Shown: positions 36,486 to 45,730 of the stretch, piece by piece
How the letters are laid out: each line of letters begins with the position of its first letter
Position numbering within the stretch: the first letter of the stretch is position 1
DNA from: Sulfuricella sp. T08
GTDB lineage: Bacteria > Pseudomonadota > Gammaproteobacteria > Burkholderiales > Sulfuricellaceae
Assembly: GCF_000971475.1 (NCBI RefSeq)
Contig: NZ_DF967552.1
Span: 19,455-83,454 of the forward strand
Direction of reading: 5' to 3'
DNA length: 64,000 bases
The notes under the pieces: model-generated
The model's input: the letters and a program-made list of their open reading frames with translations, nothing else
Told to the model about the DNA's origin: nothing
Database searches by the model: none
Translations under genes and position numbers: made by a program

Positions 36486-36514
36486 ACAAAAAAGGCGGCA
36501 CAGCGCCGCCTTTT
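36486..36514 (-). terminator. Intrinsic terminator after hsp20
   Basis: On the minus strand AAAAGGCGGC (36514-36505) pairs with GCCGCCTTTT (36499-36490) around a five-base loop, followed by further T. It lies 17 bp past the hsp20 stop and isolates it from argB. Confidence 0.88.
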
Positions 36515-36531
36515 AGGACAGGTTTGCGGAA

Positions 36532-36966
36532 TTACTGGATGGCCAGTTTCTTCGCGCTGGATGTTGCCTTCTTCGGCAGCGTCAGATCAAGCACGCCGTC
36601 ATTGTATTTAGCCACGGAGGTCGCCTCGTCGACGTCCTGCCCGAGGCTGAAGCTGCGATATACCTTGCCGTAATAACGCTCGCTGCGCAACACTTTATCG
36701 CCTTCCTTTTCCTCTTTCTCCTTCTTTACCTCGGCGCTGATACTGACCTGGTTGCCCTCGATGGTAACGTGAATGTCTTCCTTCTTCACGCCGGGAATCT
36801 CGGCATGGACAGTGTAGGCCTTGTCGTTCTCCTTCACGTCCATCTTGATCTGCATCTGCTGGGGCTGGCCCTCGAAGCGCACTGGGCGAAGAAAGCCACG
36901 GAAGAGGTCGTCGAAGGGATCTAAAGCCACGTCAAACGGGTCATAACGGGTAATGTTTGCCATCAT
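36532..36966 (-). CDS. Hsp20/alpha-crystallin small heat-shock protein
   Basis: 144 residues. The alpha-crystallin domain spans about 40-135: KMDVKENDKAYTVHAEIPGVKKEDIHVTIEGNQ and SFSLGQDVDEATSVAKYNDGVLDLTLPKK, including the beta-strand and DGVLxLxLPK hallmark. A C-terminal IXI motif is not evident (end KLAIQ). It should bind unfolded proteins as an oligomeric ATP-independent holdase. AAGGAG precedes two adjacent ATGs (36966 and 36963); the second has slightly better spacing. A 200-bp upstream region has no recognised CIRCE element. Confidence 0.93.
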   Translation of the reverse strand: MMANITRYDPFDVALDPFDDLFRGFLRPVRFEGQPQQMQIKMDVKENDKAYTVHAEIPGVKKEDIHVTIEGNQVSISAEVKKEKEEKEGDKVLRSERYYGKVYRSFSLGQDVDEATSVAKYNDGVLDLTLPKKATSSAKKLAIQ

Positions 36967-37174
36967 CGATCTCCTTGATCAAAGTCACTGAAAAATCGGC
37001 AAATTTCTTGCCTCTGGCTTAAATATAGAGGATAAGACTGGCAATTCAAGAGGGCGAAAAATCGGCTCTAGCCATCATGTCGTCATACTTGCCATGGCCA
37101 AGCCGCCGCGAAAAATGGTTCCATGCATCGCGGTACGATGATATGTGTACAAATACGCACCTAAAATTCACCCG

Positions 37175-38725
37175 CTACCGCGCCCTCCCCGCCATGCTAG
37201 TGCGGTGACCCAGCAGGTCGAATTTCACCCGCACCCATTCCTCGGTAACGTCCACAACTTCGGTCAGGCGGATGCGGAACAGGTTGTTGCGGTAGTACAT
37301 GTCGAGCAGGCTGTCGGCGACATAATCGGGCGCCTGCAGGATCAGGCTACTATCCACCTCGCGGTCGTACCACTTCGGCAGGAAAACGGCTTTGATCCTC
37401 ATGTTGTCGGCCTCGTCTGCGAGGCAAAGCTCCACATGCTTGGGGTCTTCGCTCAACTTTTCGATGCCCAGGGCGGGCGGGCCGGAGGATTCCTTTTTCC
37501 AGCGCACCACGCCGACTTCCCACTTACCGGTATCGCCTGCCTGCTTGACGCATACCAGCTTGCCGAACTCCGGCTTCTCCGGCGGTTTGCCCTCGAGCAG
37601 GCCATAGCCGCTCCCGCTCTCGTTTTCCACCGCCCAATGCTCGATCAGCGCGCATTCCTCATCTCTCGCCTTTCCCGCCGCGCCGGAATGCAGGCACGTA
37701 CGGACCGCATCAACGCCGCAAGCCATTTCGACAACCTTGCTACCGGAAGCGATGCGCTCCTGATTGCGGGCATTCTTCGGGCGAATCCAGTGCTTGGAAA
37801 GGTAGTCGAGTAGCGCCATGTAGTCCTGCACGGTTGCCGGCACTCCCTCGATCTTCAAGCTATCCACATCGTCCCCCTGCGTCAGTCTGAACCGCAGCTT
37901 GCGGATATGCACATACAGATCCGCCATGCCCCAGCAACGCAAGTTGTCGCCATTCATGCCCTCTACCAGCCTCCTGGCGGCGCTCCCGGATAACAAATCG
38001 ACGCAGTGCATATGCGAACTGGTGTCACAGGTTTTTTCCAGTTTCACCAGTGGCGCCCATTCTTCCAGCCATCCGGCAACCAATCCGACCTGGAACGGCT
38101 TCAGACCGGCCGGCCGTACCATATCGAGAAGCAGAATACGAACATATTCGTCGGCGCAGGTCGTCAACCGGCCGCTGGCCAGGCGTATCTGCGCTCCGGC
38201 GAAACCGGCGGATTCGGCGAAAAGGTGGAATTTATGCAGGCGCTGCCACATCGCCGGCGGCACCGCCTCCTGCCTGCAATAACCCCACTTGACCGCTGCC
38301 CCAAGGTGATTCAGCGTGCGCGCCACGACTAGCGGCAGATATTTCCGGCCGCCTCCGCCGTCACGCCCGGCGACGATTTCGCGGCACAACCCCCGGTAGC
38401 TGTTCGCCAGTTGCGCACTCAGGCCCGCCACGGCTTTCAGCAGCTTATCCCGGCTCTCTGCCGACTCGTCCGCGCCTTCCAGGTATTTTCTGCCCAGGCT
38501 GCGCTGCAAACTCTGACTGCATTCATCCAGGCGCATCAGCGTCTTCAAGCGTTCGCGCGAATACGGCTCCCCTTTCGCGCCGAACGCCGTCAACGCATCG
38601 ACCAGCACTTTCAGCGAATCACATTCGTTTTGGGAATTCGGCTTGCTGGACCATGTCCCGGCCCTGAGCACGCCTTCGAGCAAACCGGCTTCCTTGCGAT
38701 GAAAAAATTTGAGCAAATCGAACAT
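37175..38725 (-). CDS. Conserved-type protein of unknown function, 516 aa
   Basis: A 516-residue soluble protein with no signal or membrane segment. The first 330 residues are mostly helical and Leu/Arg-rich. The last 150 residues contain FGKLVCVKQ..KWEVGVVRWKK and GIEKLSED, followed by DREVDSSLILQAPDY and a strand-rich end; this resembles a PilZ-like or SH3-like beta-barrel, but no RxxxR...DxSxxG motif is present, so c-di-GMP binding is not supported. No partner gene is adjacent. Codon use looks like the neighbourhood. Function unknown. Confidence 0.7.
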   Translation of the reverse strand: MFDLLKFFHRKEAGLLEGVLRAGTWSSKPNSQNECDSLKVLVDALTAFGAKGEPYSRERLKTLMRLDECSQSLQRSLGRKYLEGADESAESRDKLLKAVAGLSAQLANSYRGLCREIVAGRDGGGGRKYLPLVVARTLNHLGAAVKWGYCRQEAVPPAMWQRLHKFHLFAESAGFAGAQIRLASGRLTTCADEYVRILLLDMVRPAGLKPFQVGLVAGWLEEWAPLVKLEKTCDTSSHMHCVDLLSGSAARRLVEGMNGDNLRCWGMADLYVHIRKLRFRLTQGDDVDSLKIEGVPATVQDYMALLDYLSKHWIRPKNARNQERIASGSKVVEMACGVDAVRTCLHSGAAGKARDEECALIEHWAVENESGSGYGLLEGKPPEKPEFGKLVCVKQAGDTGKWEVGVVRWKKESSGPPALGIEKLSEDPKHVELCLADEADNMRIKAVFLPKWYDREVDSSLILQAPDYVADSLLDMYYRNNLFRIRLTEVVDVTEEWVRVKFDLLGHRTSMAGRAR

Positions 38726-38921
38726 AACGGTTCCCGGCCGCGTAGCGCGGCGGCAAAATGCATCATCTGTAGATCAGCAGAACAGTTGCATAATTCGTGC
38801 CAGCAACAGGAAACTTTCCCGCATCATTACAACACTTTGAATAACAACGGAATAACCTGGAACCCGCGTTTCATGTCGAGTGGATCATCAAAAAAACTGC
38901 CCTTCCGCGTCACATTGGCAA

Positions 38922-38950
38922 CAATAAAGGCGCATTGCGCGCCTTTATTG
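38922..38950 (-). terminator. Perfect 12-bp hairpin at the end of the hemN-like remnant
   Basis: CAATAAAGGCGC (38922-38933) and GCGCCTTTATTG (38939-38950) pair perfectly around a 5-nt loop. The stop of the hemN-like remnant lies within the stem. The symmetric stem could act on either strand. Confidence 0.7.
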
Positions 38951-39070
38951 GAACGTGGTGGAAATGTAGGACGTCATCCTATTCTGCTGGGCCTTGACAA
39001 TTGCATCTTTGGCCTTGGCGAAGTGGTCCATGCCGATGTAGGCGTAGCCCGCACCGTTCGGATTATCCAT
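38945..39070 (-). pseudogene. HemN-like C-terminal fragment
   Basis: A short frame reads MDNPNGAGYAYIGMDHFAKAKD and ends 20 residues later. YIGMDHFA is a distinctive motif of oxygen-independent coproporphyrinogen III oxidase (HemN), usually followed by a long C-terminal domain that is absent here. No radical-SAM CxxxCxxC motif lies upstream in any frame. It is probably a decayed remnant that kept its terminator. The 150 bp upstream toward 39225 and the 200 bp toward 38726 hold nothing else recognised. Confidence 0.4.
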
Positions 39071-39225
39071 GATCAGGCGCCGAAGACCCACGCGTGATGG
39101 AGATATACGAGCACCTGAAGCACGTCTAGTTCCATTGCCACTGGCGGTGCAGCCGCAGCCTGCAGCAACGCCCAAACGATAAAATAATCGGTATAATCCT
39201 TGCAATCCCCTGCCCCAAGCGAACC

Positions 39226-42200
39226 ATGCTCTTTTCCCCGCAATCTCTCAGCCTTCCTCAACTTCCGGACGGAAAAACCCTCCCCCGGCAGGCAGTTGCG
39301 AAGCTCTTCCTCGCTCTCTATCTTCCCATGGCGTTCGTCCTGACCGGGCTGGTGTATGGAACGCTGAATATCAATGCGGAAATAGAATTGCAGACGCTTC
39401 AGGCTCAGGAAGCCGGAGAAGTGAAGCTCGCCAGCCAGATCCTGACCCACGACTTCGAGGTAGTGGCCGCTGACCTGCGGCTCCTGTCCAAGACGCCCGC
39501 GCTCAAGCATTTTCTCGACACGGACAGCCCTGAAGAAAAGCAGCGTCTGACCGCGCAGTTCTTGAATATGTCCCAGGAAAAACGCCGTTACGACCAGATC
39601 CGTTATCTTGACAACAGTGGTATGGAAGCAATCCGGGTTAACCTGGTCGACAGCAAGGCAGAAGCGGTGCAGGGAAAGGAACTGCAAAACAAGGCCGGGC
39701 GCTATTTCTTTAGCGACTCCCTGCGCCTCGATCGGGGAGAAATCTATATTTCGCCGCTGGACCTCAACATCGAGCACGGTCAGATCGCAATTCCCCACAA
39801 GCCCATGCTGCGCTTTGGCACGCCGGTATTCACCAGCGCGGGCGAAAAGAAAGGGGTGGTGCTGATCAACTACTACGGCAGCGCATTGATCGAGGACTTC
39901 AGGCGGGCGATGGGGGAAAAACGCCACGCCATGCTGCTCAACCGCGACGGATACTGGCTGAGCAGCCCCGACCCTAGTCTGGAGTGGGGTTTCATGTTCG
40001 GGCGGGAAACCAGCTTCGCCAGGCAGTATCCCGCAGCATGGACACGAGTCAAGGAGGACGACCAAGGCAGCTTCATGACCAAGCAGGGCCTGCTCACCCA
40101 TGCCACCGTCTATCCCTTGCTGCTCGGCCGGCATGCCGCCATCGACTCACCGAGTTCCGAGGGCGCGAGAGAGCACGCACTGTCAGCCCGGGAACATTAC
40201 TGGAAGGTCGTTTCCCTGGTTCCCACAAGCGAGCTGCCTTCCCCCAGCCTGACCCGGCACCCCGGCATCTTTACCCTCTACTTGACCGGCATGGCGTTGC
40301 TGGCACTATTCGCCGGCTTCATGGCGGCAAGCATGTCGACCCGACGGCAACTCCGCCGTGCCCTGATCGAGAACGAGGCGCGTCTGAGGGAAATCACCGC
40401 CACCCTGGCCGAGGCGGTCTACGTCATCGACACCCGCGGAAATATCGTTTTCGTCAACCCGGAACTGGAGCGGCTGCTGGGATGGCCTGAAGCTGAACTC
40501 ATCGGCCAGCATGGTCACAACAAATTTCATTACCGCAACACCGATGGCACGGCCATCCCCGCCTGCGACTGCCCAATTTACCGAGTACTCGACACAGGCC
40601 AGACCTACCGCAGCGATACCGAAGTATTCTGGCACAAGGACGGCTCCCCCGTTCCGGTCCAAGTGAGCGCCTCACCCATTGTCCGGGACGGGAAAAAGGC
40701 AGGTGCGGTGGTCGCCTTCAGCGACATCAGCGAACGCAAGCAAGCCGAGGACGAGCGCCTGCACGCCGAAGCCCTGTTCCACATGGTGTTCGACAATGTG
40801 GCGGACGCCATCCTGATCCACGACGTGAACGGCCACTTCCTGGAAGCAAACCGGGTGGCCTACGAGCGACTGGGATACACCCGCGAGGAGTTGCTTCGCC
40901 TTTCACCGCCGGACATCAACGGCCCAGAAGGGGCGGAAAAATTCGCCGAACGCGGCAGGCGACTATTGGCCGATGGCCGGATCACTTTCGAAACCGTCCA
41001 TATCAGCAAGGATGGCCGGGAAATTCCCGTCGAAGTCAGCGCACGCCTGATCGACTTCAACGGCAAACCGGCAACGCTCAGCGTGGTTCGCGACATCACC
41101 CAGCGCAAGGCAGCGCAGAAAGCCTTGCGGCAAAGCGAGGAAACCGCCCGCGCCATGCTTAACGCCACCTCGGAAACAGTGCTGTTGCAGGATTGCGTCG
41201 GCACCGTGCTGGCCATCAACGAAATCGGCGCAAAACGTTTCGGGATGAAGCATGAAGACATCATCGGCCGCAATATCTATGACCTGCAGCCGCCCGACGT
41301 GGCGGCAAAGCGCAAAACCGTCATCGACGAGGTGTTTCGCGCCGGACAGCCCGCCCACCTGCAGGACGAGCGCGCGGGATTTATTTTCGACAGCAATATG
41401 TATCCGGTTTTAGATGCTCAGGGCAAGGTCGAGCGGATCGCCATTTATGCCGCCGATATTACCGATCGGGTGCAATTGCAGGCCGTCGACACCCTGCTCC
41501 ACGCCATCGACCAGCATGCACTGCGCAGCGAGAGCCTGCCGGAACTGCTGCAGTTCGTGTGCGCGGAAACGGCGCGTCTGCTCGATTACCTTTTTGCCTG
41601 GGTAGGTCGGAAAGAAGAAGGCGGCATGGTCACCATTTCCGCCTGGGCCGGACCGGAAGCCGCTTACCGCATCGAATTGGAGCGGGTCGGCGTGCGCTGG
41701 GACGACACCCCCCAGGGCCACGGCCCCGCGGGAACGGCCATCCGTACTGGACTGATTCAGATGTCCAAGCTCTCCGACCCCGGTTTCCATCTCTGGCACG
41801 ATGCCGCCCGACGCTACGGCTTGGAATCCACAATCAGTCTGCCATTGATCATCCGCGGCGAAATTTACGGCGCATTTACTTTGTATTCACAGCATGCGCT
41901 CAGCTTCGACAACTCAGCTACGAAGCAGCGCCTTTCCGACATTGCCAGCCGCATCTGCGTGGCGCTGGAAATGGCCATGGATCAGATGCAATTACGCCTG
42001 ATCAGCACAGCCCTTGCTGCGGCGGGGAACGGCGTGTTCATCACCGACCGGCGCGGCCGCATCCAGTGGATCAACTCCGCCTTCACCCGGCTCACTGGCT
42101 ATGCCGCCGAGGACGCATTGGGCTTCACGCCCGACATCCTCAAATCGGGCAAGCAGGGAACGGCCTACTACCAGAACCTCTGGATGACCATACTCCAGGG

Positions 42201-42903
42201 TGAAATCTGGAGCAGCGAAACCGTGGAGCGGCACAAGAACGGCACTCTGTTTACCGTGCAGCAGACCGTCACGCCGATCCGCGACGATAAGGGGGAGATC
42301 AGCCACTTCATTTCCATCCTCGAGGACATTACCGCCCAGAAAGAGGCGGAGGCCAGCATCCAGTACATGGCCCATTACGATGCCCTCACCGACCTGCCCA
42401 ACCGTTCGCTGTTCTATGACCGCCTGCATCAGGCACTCGCCTTGGCGAAACGGGACGGGCACTTGTGCGCCCTGATGTTCCTCGACCTGGATCGTTTCAA
42501 GATGGTTAACGACTCCCTCGGCCACCATATCGGCGACCTGCTGCTGCAAGGCGTCGCGCAACGCATTTCCACCTGCTTACGGGAAACCGACACCGTGGCA
42601 CGGCTGGCGGGCGACGAATTCGTGGTCATACTGCCCCACCCGGTCGCCCGGGAAGATGCCGCCGTCGTCGCGCAAAAAATCGTCACTGCCCTGGCCGAAC
42701 CCTTCCTGCTCGACAGCCACGAGGTAAAAACCAGTACCAGCATCGGGATCGCCCTTTACCCCCTGGATGCGGCCAAAGACGAGGAACTGCTCAAACTGGC
42801 CGACCTCGCCATGTATGCCGCCAAGCACCGAGGACGCGGCCAGTATCTTTTTTATGCGGATGTCCGCCCCCAGAAAGCAGATACATCTGGCCCCGGCCAA
42901 TAG
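39226..42903 (+). CDS. Multi-sensor diguanylate cyclase (dCache-PAS-GAF-GGDEF)
   Basis: 1225-residue membrane protein. A membrane segment near residues 28-50 and another near 350-370 bracket a periplasmic double-Cache-like sensor. Then come PAS domains at about 385-505, 510-630 and 635-755, a GAF domain at about 765-920, a further PAS at about 925-1045 and the GGDEF domain at about 1050-1215. The active-site motif is AGDEF at residues 1128-1132, a common active variant, and RETD five residues upstream is an intact inhibitory I-site. There is no EAL domain. It should make c-di-GMP under product inhibition. The signal is unknown. Confidence 0.92.
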   Translation: MLFSPQSLSLPQLPDGKTLPRQAVAKLFLALYLPMAFVLTGLVYGTLNINAEIELQTLQAQEAGEVKLASQILTHDFEVVAADLRLLSKTPALKHFLDTDSPEEKQRLTAQFLNMSQEKRRYDQIRYLDNSGMEAIRVNLVDSKAEAVQGKELQNKAGRYFFSDSLRLDRGEIYISPLDLNIEHGQIAIPHKPMLRFGTPVFTSAGEKKGVVLINYYGSALIEDFRRAMGEKRHAMLLNRDGYWLSSPDPSLEWGFMFGRETSFARQYPAAWTRVKEDDQGSFMTKQGLLTHATVYPLLLGRHAAIDSPSSEGAREHALSAREHYWKVVSLVPTSELPSPSLTRHPGIFTLYLTGMALLALFAGFMAASMSTRRQLRRALIENEARLREITATLAEAVYVIDTRGNIVFVNPELERLLGWPEAELIGQHGHNKFHYRNTDGTAIPACDCPIYRVLDTGQTYRSDTEVFWHKDGSPVPVQVSASPIVRDGKKAGAVVAFSDISERKQAEDERLHAEALFHMVFDNVADAILIHDVNGHFLEANRVAYERLGYTREELLRLSPPDINGPEGAEKFAERGRRLLADGRITFETVHISKDGREIPVEVSARLIDFNGKPATLSVVRDITQRKAAQKALRQSEETARAMLNATSETVLLQDCVGTVLAINEIGAKRFGMKHEDIIGRNIYDLQPPDVAAKRKTVIDEVFRAGQPAHLQDERAGFIFDSNMYPVLDAQGKVERIAIYAADITDRVQLQAVDTLLHAIDQHALRSESLPELLQFVCAETARLLDYLFAWVGRKEEGGMVTISAWAGPEAAYRIELERVGVRWDDTPQGHGPAGTAIRTGLIQMSKLSDPGFHLWHDAARRYGLESTISLPLIIRGEIYGAFTLYSQHALSFDNSATKQRLSDIASRICVALEMAMDQMQLRLISTALAAAGNGVFITDRRGRIQWINSAFTRLTGYAAEDALGFTPDILKSGKQGTAYYQNLWMTILQGEIWSSETVERHKNGTLFTVQQTVTPIRDDKGEISHFISILEDITAQKEAEASIQYMAHYDALTDLPNRSLFYDRLHQALALAKRDGHLCALMFLDLDRFKMVNDSLGHHIGDLLLQGVAQRISTCLRETDTVARLAGDEFVVILPHPVAREDAAVVAQKIVTALAEPFLLDSHEVKTSTSIGIALYPLDAAKDEELLKLADLAMYAAKHRGRGQYLFYADVRPQKADTSGPGQ

Positions 42904-42956
42904 CGGCAAGCGATTCGTTACGGGAACGCGCCGGCCCATTCTGATATCATTGCGCC

Positions 42957-44807
42957 ATGCTAAACATCCAGAATCTGACTTACCTTCAAGGCGGCATAGC
43001 GCTATTTCAGCAAGTGAATTTGCAAGCGTACTCCAACCAGCGTATCGGTTTGGTCGGCAAGAACGGCTGCGGCAAATCCACCCTGTTCCGCCTGATCCGC
43101 GGCGAACTCAAGCCCGATAGCGGCGAAATATCCTTGCAAGCCGGCAAAACGCTGGCCTATGTCGAACAGGAAATCGCCAACTCCACGCAACCCGCGCTGG
43201 AATTCGTGCTCGACGGCGACATCCAGCTGCGCCAGCTGGAAAAAACTCTGGCGCGGGAACAGCATGATGCCGCCTGGTTCGACGCTCAGCACCGTTACGA
43301 GGCCATCGACGGCTATGCCGCCAAGTCCCGCGCAGCACAACTCCTGAATGGGCTGGGCTTCGCCAACGACACTCTGGAACGCCCGGTAACGAGCTTCTCC
43401 GGCGGCTGGCGCATGCGCCTCAACCTTGCCCGCGCGCTGATGCATAGAGCCGATCTGCTGCTGCTCGACGAGCCCACCAACCATCTCGACCTCGAAGCCA
43501 TCCTCTGGCTCGAACAGTACCTGGCGCGCTACCCCGGCAGCATCCTGCTGGTCTCGCACGACAGGGAATTCCTCAACGCCACCGTCAACCGCATCGCTCA
43601 CGTTCACGACTGCGTCATCGATAGTTATGCCGGCGACTACGACGACTTCGAACGCGCCCGCGCCGAAAAAATTTCCCAGCAGAACCAGGCCTTCCAGACG
43701 CAGCAGGCGAAGATCGCCCACCTCGAGGACTTCGTCCGCCGCTTTCGCGCCAAGGCCACCAAGGCCAAGCAGGCGCAAAGCCGCGTCAAGGCACTGGAAC
43801 GGCTTACGCGCATCGCCCCGGCCCATGTCACCGACGGCCATTTCGAGCTGGAAATCGAGGCGCCGGAGCGCGGCCCAGACCTGCTGCTGCGCGCCGAAAA
43901 AATGGGTTTCGCCTATGGCGACAAAACCCTGTTCCAGAACGTCGATCTGGCGCTGCGTGCCGGCGCGCGCATCGCCCTGCTGGGGCCGAACGGCGCTGGT
44001 AAATCCACCCTGATCAAGCTGCTGGTGGGCGAACTCGAGCCCATTTCTGGCAAGCTGGAAATCACCCCGGACGTCCGCATCGGCTACTTCGCCCAGCATC
44101 AACTGGAAAATCTGGACAGCACGGCCACGCCGCTACAGCACATGGAACGGCTGGCGCCCAAGGAAACGACACTGGCGCTGCGCACCTTCCTCGGCCGCTT
44201 CGGCCTGGCCGGAAGCAGCGAGGATAGACCGGTGGACAGTTTTTCCGGCGGCGAAAAAAGCCGCCTGGCACTGGCCCTGCTGGCTTGGCAAAAACCGCAC
44301 CTGCTGCTGCTCGATGAACCCACCAACCATCTCGATCTGGACATGCGCGACGCCCTCACCCTGGCGCTGGAGGAATACACCGGCGCAGTGGTGCTGGTTT
44401 CCCACGACCGCAGCCTGATCCGTGCCGTGGCCGACGAGTTATGGCTGATTGCCGACGGCGAAGCGAAGCTGTTCGACGGCGATCTGGAAGACTATAAAAT
44501 CTGGATCGAAACACGCCGCCCGCGCGAGACTGTTGCAACGCCGGAGAAACCCCGCCAGGAAGCCGCACCCAAGCCGAAGAAGAAGGCGCTGCTGTCGAAG
44601 CAGGCCAAGCTCGAAACCGAACTGGCAACCGTCCAGGCGGAACTTTCTGAAATCAGCCGCCAGCTGGCCGACCCGGCCACCTATGCCAAATGTAGCGGGG
44701 ACGAAATTAGCAGTCTGAATACCCGGCACGAAAGCCTGGAAGCCAAAGCCGCGGAACTGGAGGAAAGCTGGCTGGAGCTGGAAATGGCGCTGGAGGAAGC
44801 GGTTTAG
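42957..44807 (+). CDS. ABC-F family ATPase (YheS-like)
   Basis: 616-residue protein with two ABC domains and no membrane segment. First domain: GKNGCGKST near residue 35, FSGGWRMRLNLARAL near residue 145 and LLLDEPTNHLDLEA near residue 165. A linker of about 80 charged residues (P-site tRNA-interaction motif region) follows. Second domain: GPNGAGKST near residue 343, FSGGEKSRLALALL near residue 425 and LLLDEPTNHLDLDM near residue 447. The C-terminus (about 540-616) is a coiled coil. ABC-F proteins act on ribosomes; the linker and tail resemble YheS/Uup types. Precise role unknown. Confidence 0.92.
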   Translation: MLNIQNLTYLQGGIALFQQVNLQAYSNQRIGLVGKNGCGKSTLFRLIRGELKPDSGEISLQAGKTLAYVEQEIANSTQPALEFVLDGDIQLRQLEKTLAREQHDAAWFDAQHRYEAIDGYAAKSRAAQLLNGLGFANDTLERPVTSFSGGWRMRLNLARALMHRADLLLLDEPTNHLDLEAILWLEQYLARYPGSILLVSHDREFLNATVNRIAHVHDCVIDSYAGDYDDFERARAEKISQQNQAFQTQQAKIAHLEDFVRRFRAKATKAKQAQSRVKALERLTRIAPAHVTDGHFELEIEAPERGPDLLLRAEKMGFAYGDKTLFQNVDLALRAGARIALLGPNGAGKSTLIKLLVGELEPISGKLEITPDVRIGYFAQHQLENLDSTATPLQHMERLAPKETTLALRTFLGRFGLAGSSEDRPVDSFSGGEKSRLALALLAWQKPHLLLLDEPTNHLDLDMRDALTLALEEYTGAVVLVSHDRSLIRAVADELWLIADGEAKLFDGDLEDYKIWIETRRPRETVATPEKPRQEAAPKPKKKALLSKQAKLETELATVQAELSEISRQLADPATYAKCSGDEISSLNTRHESLEAKAAELEESWLELEMALEEAV

Positions 44808-44810
44808 CCT

Positions 44811-45587
44811 CTACTTGAACGGGAAGGCGATGATCGCCTTCGCCACCCACCGGTCACTAGCATTGTCGAAACCGTGGCCGATACCGAAATTGATGTCAAA
44901 GTCCTTCTTCTCGACATCCACCACGCCATAAAGGTACTGGGCGCGCTCATTGTGCGGTAGCGTGTGATGAATCGGCCCGTACTCGCCGTAATACTCCAAG
45001 CCTGCATGGACACCTTCAGCCGCCTTGCGGGTCACCTTCAGCGCCGGCTCGAAATTCGGCTCGCGGCTGATGTTGTTGGACAAACTCATGTCCAGGATCG
45101 GGTTGAAGCTGACCAGCCAGTTGTCGGTGCGGTAGCCGATAATCGGCCGCAGCTCCATGCCCCAGTAGCTCTCCGACACGCGCCGGGTGGAATAACCGAC
45201 TTCCACATTGAGACCCCAGAAGAAGGCCTCGCTCGCCTCGCGCGGCGCGATGAATTTCAGACGGAAGCGCAGGCCGTTATTGTAGAGGTTTCCATCCTCG
45301 GCCATCGCCAAAGGCACGTAAAGTCCGGCTTCCAGGTTTTTGGTCCAGCCATAGGAAAATTCCGGCGTAACCTGCAGGCGATGATGGGCCTTCATTTCCC
45401 CCTCGAAGGAAGACTCTTTCGCACCATTGATCGCATAATTCGCATGCAGTTCCAGGCCGAACTCACCGGGATCGTTCATCTCCTCGGTGTAGACCTGGAT
45501 TTCGTCCGGCGCGGCGATTGCGCCGGGGCTGATTAAAGCGAGAACGACAGCGACCGCTGCGCCGCATGCATAAATAACGAACTTCAT
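44811..45587 (-). CDS. Exported beta-barrel-like outer-membrane protein
   Basis: 258 residues. A Sec signal (MKFVIYACGAAVAVVLALIS, cleavage after AIAA) is followed by alternating amphipathic strands and a terminal Phe-Pro-Phe-Lys. The ATG at 45587 is chosen because it opens the signal peptide and has GAGGATGGAA upstream; the frame extends 33 codons further without support. It resembles small outer-membrane proteins of unknown substrate (FGLELHANYAI, SYGWTKNLEAGLYVPL). Convergent with the ABC-F gene, 3 bp apart. No function is assigned. Confidence 0.78.
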   Translation of the reverse strand: MKFVIYACGAAVAVVLALISPGAIAAPDEIQVYTEEMNDPGEFGLELHANYAINGAKESSFEGEMKAHHRLQVTPEFSYGWTKNLEAGLYVPLAMAEDGNLYNNGLRFRLKFIAPREASEAFFWGLNVEVGYSTRRVSESYWGMELRPIIGYRTDNWLVSFNPILDMSLSNNISREPNFEPALKVTRKAAEGVHAGLEYYGEYGPIHHTLPHNERAQYLYGVVDVEKKDFDINFGIGHGFDNASDRWVAKAIIAFPFK

Positions 45588-45730
45588 TTTTCCATCCTCG
45601 ACCTGTTGTAGATGCGAATAATTATCAATTAAACAGGTCGGGAACGCAACTATTTTTCTCGGGCGGTGACGCGAAACCTTAGCCATCTCCGCAACAGCGC
45701 GGCTGTCGCCAGGAAATGGAATTCCTGCCC

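Noticed and set aside
43002-44102. A 366-codon open frame opposite the ABC-F gene, and a similar one of 353 codons at 39073-40134
   Set aside because: Both are antisense shadows of strongly supported genes and show no domain or start signal.
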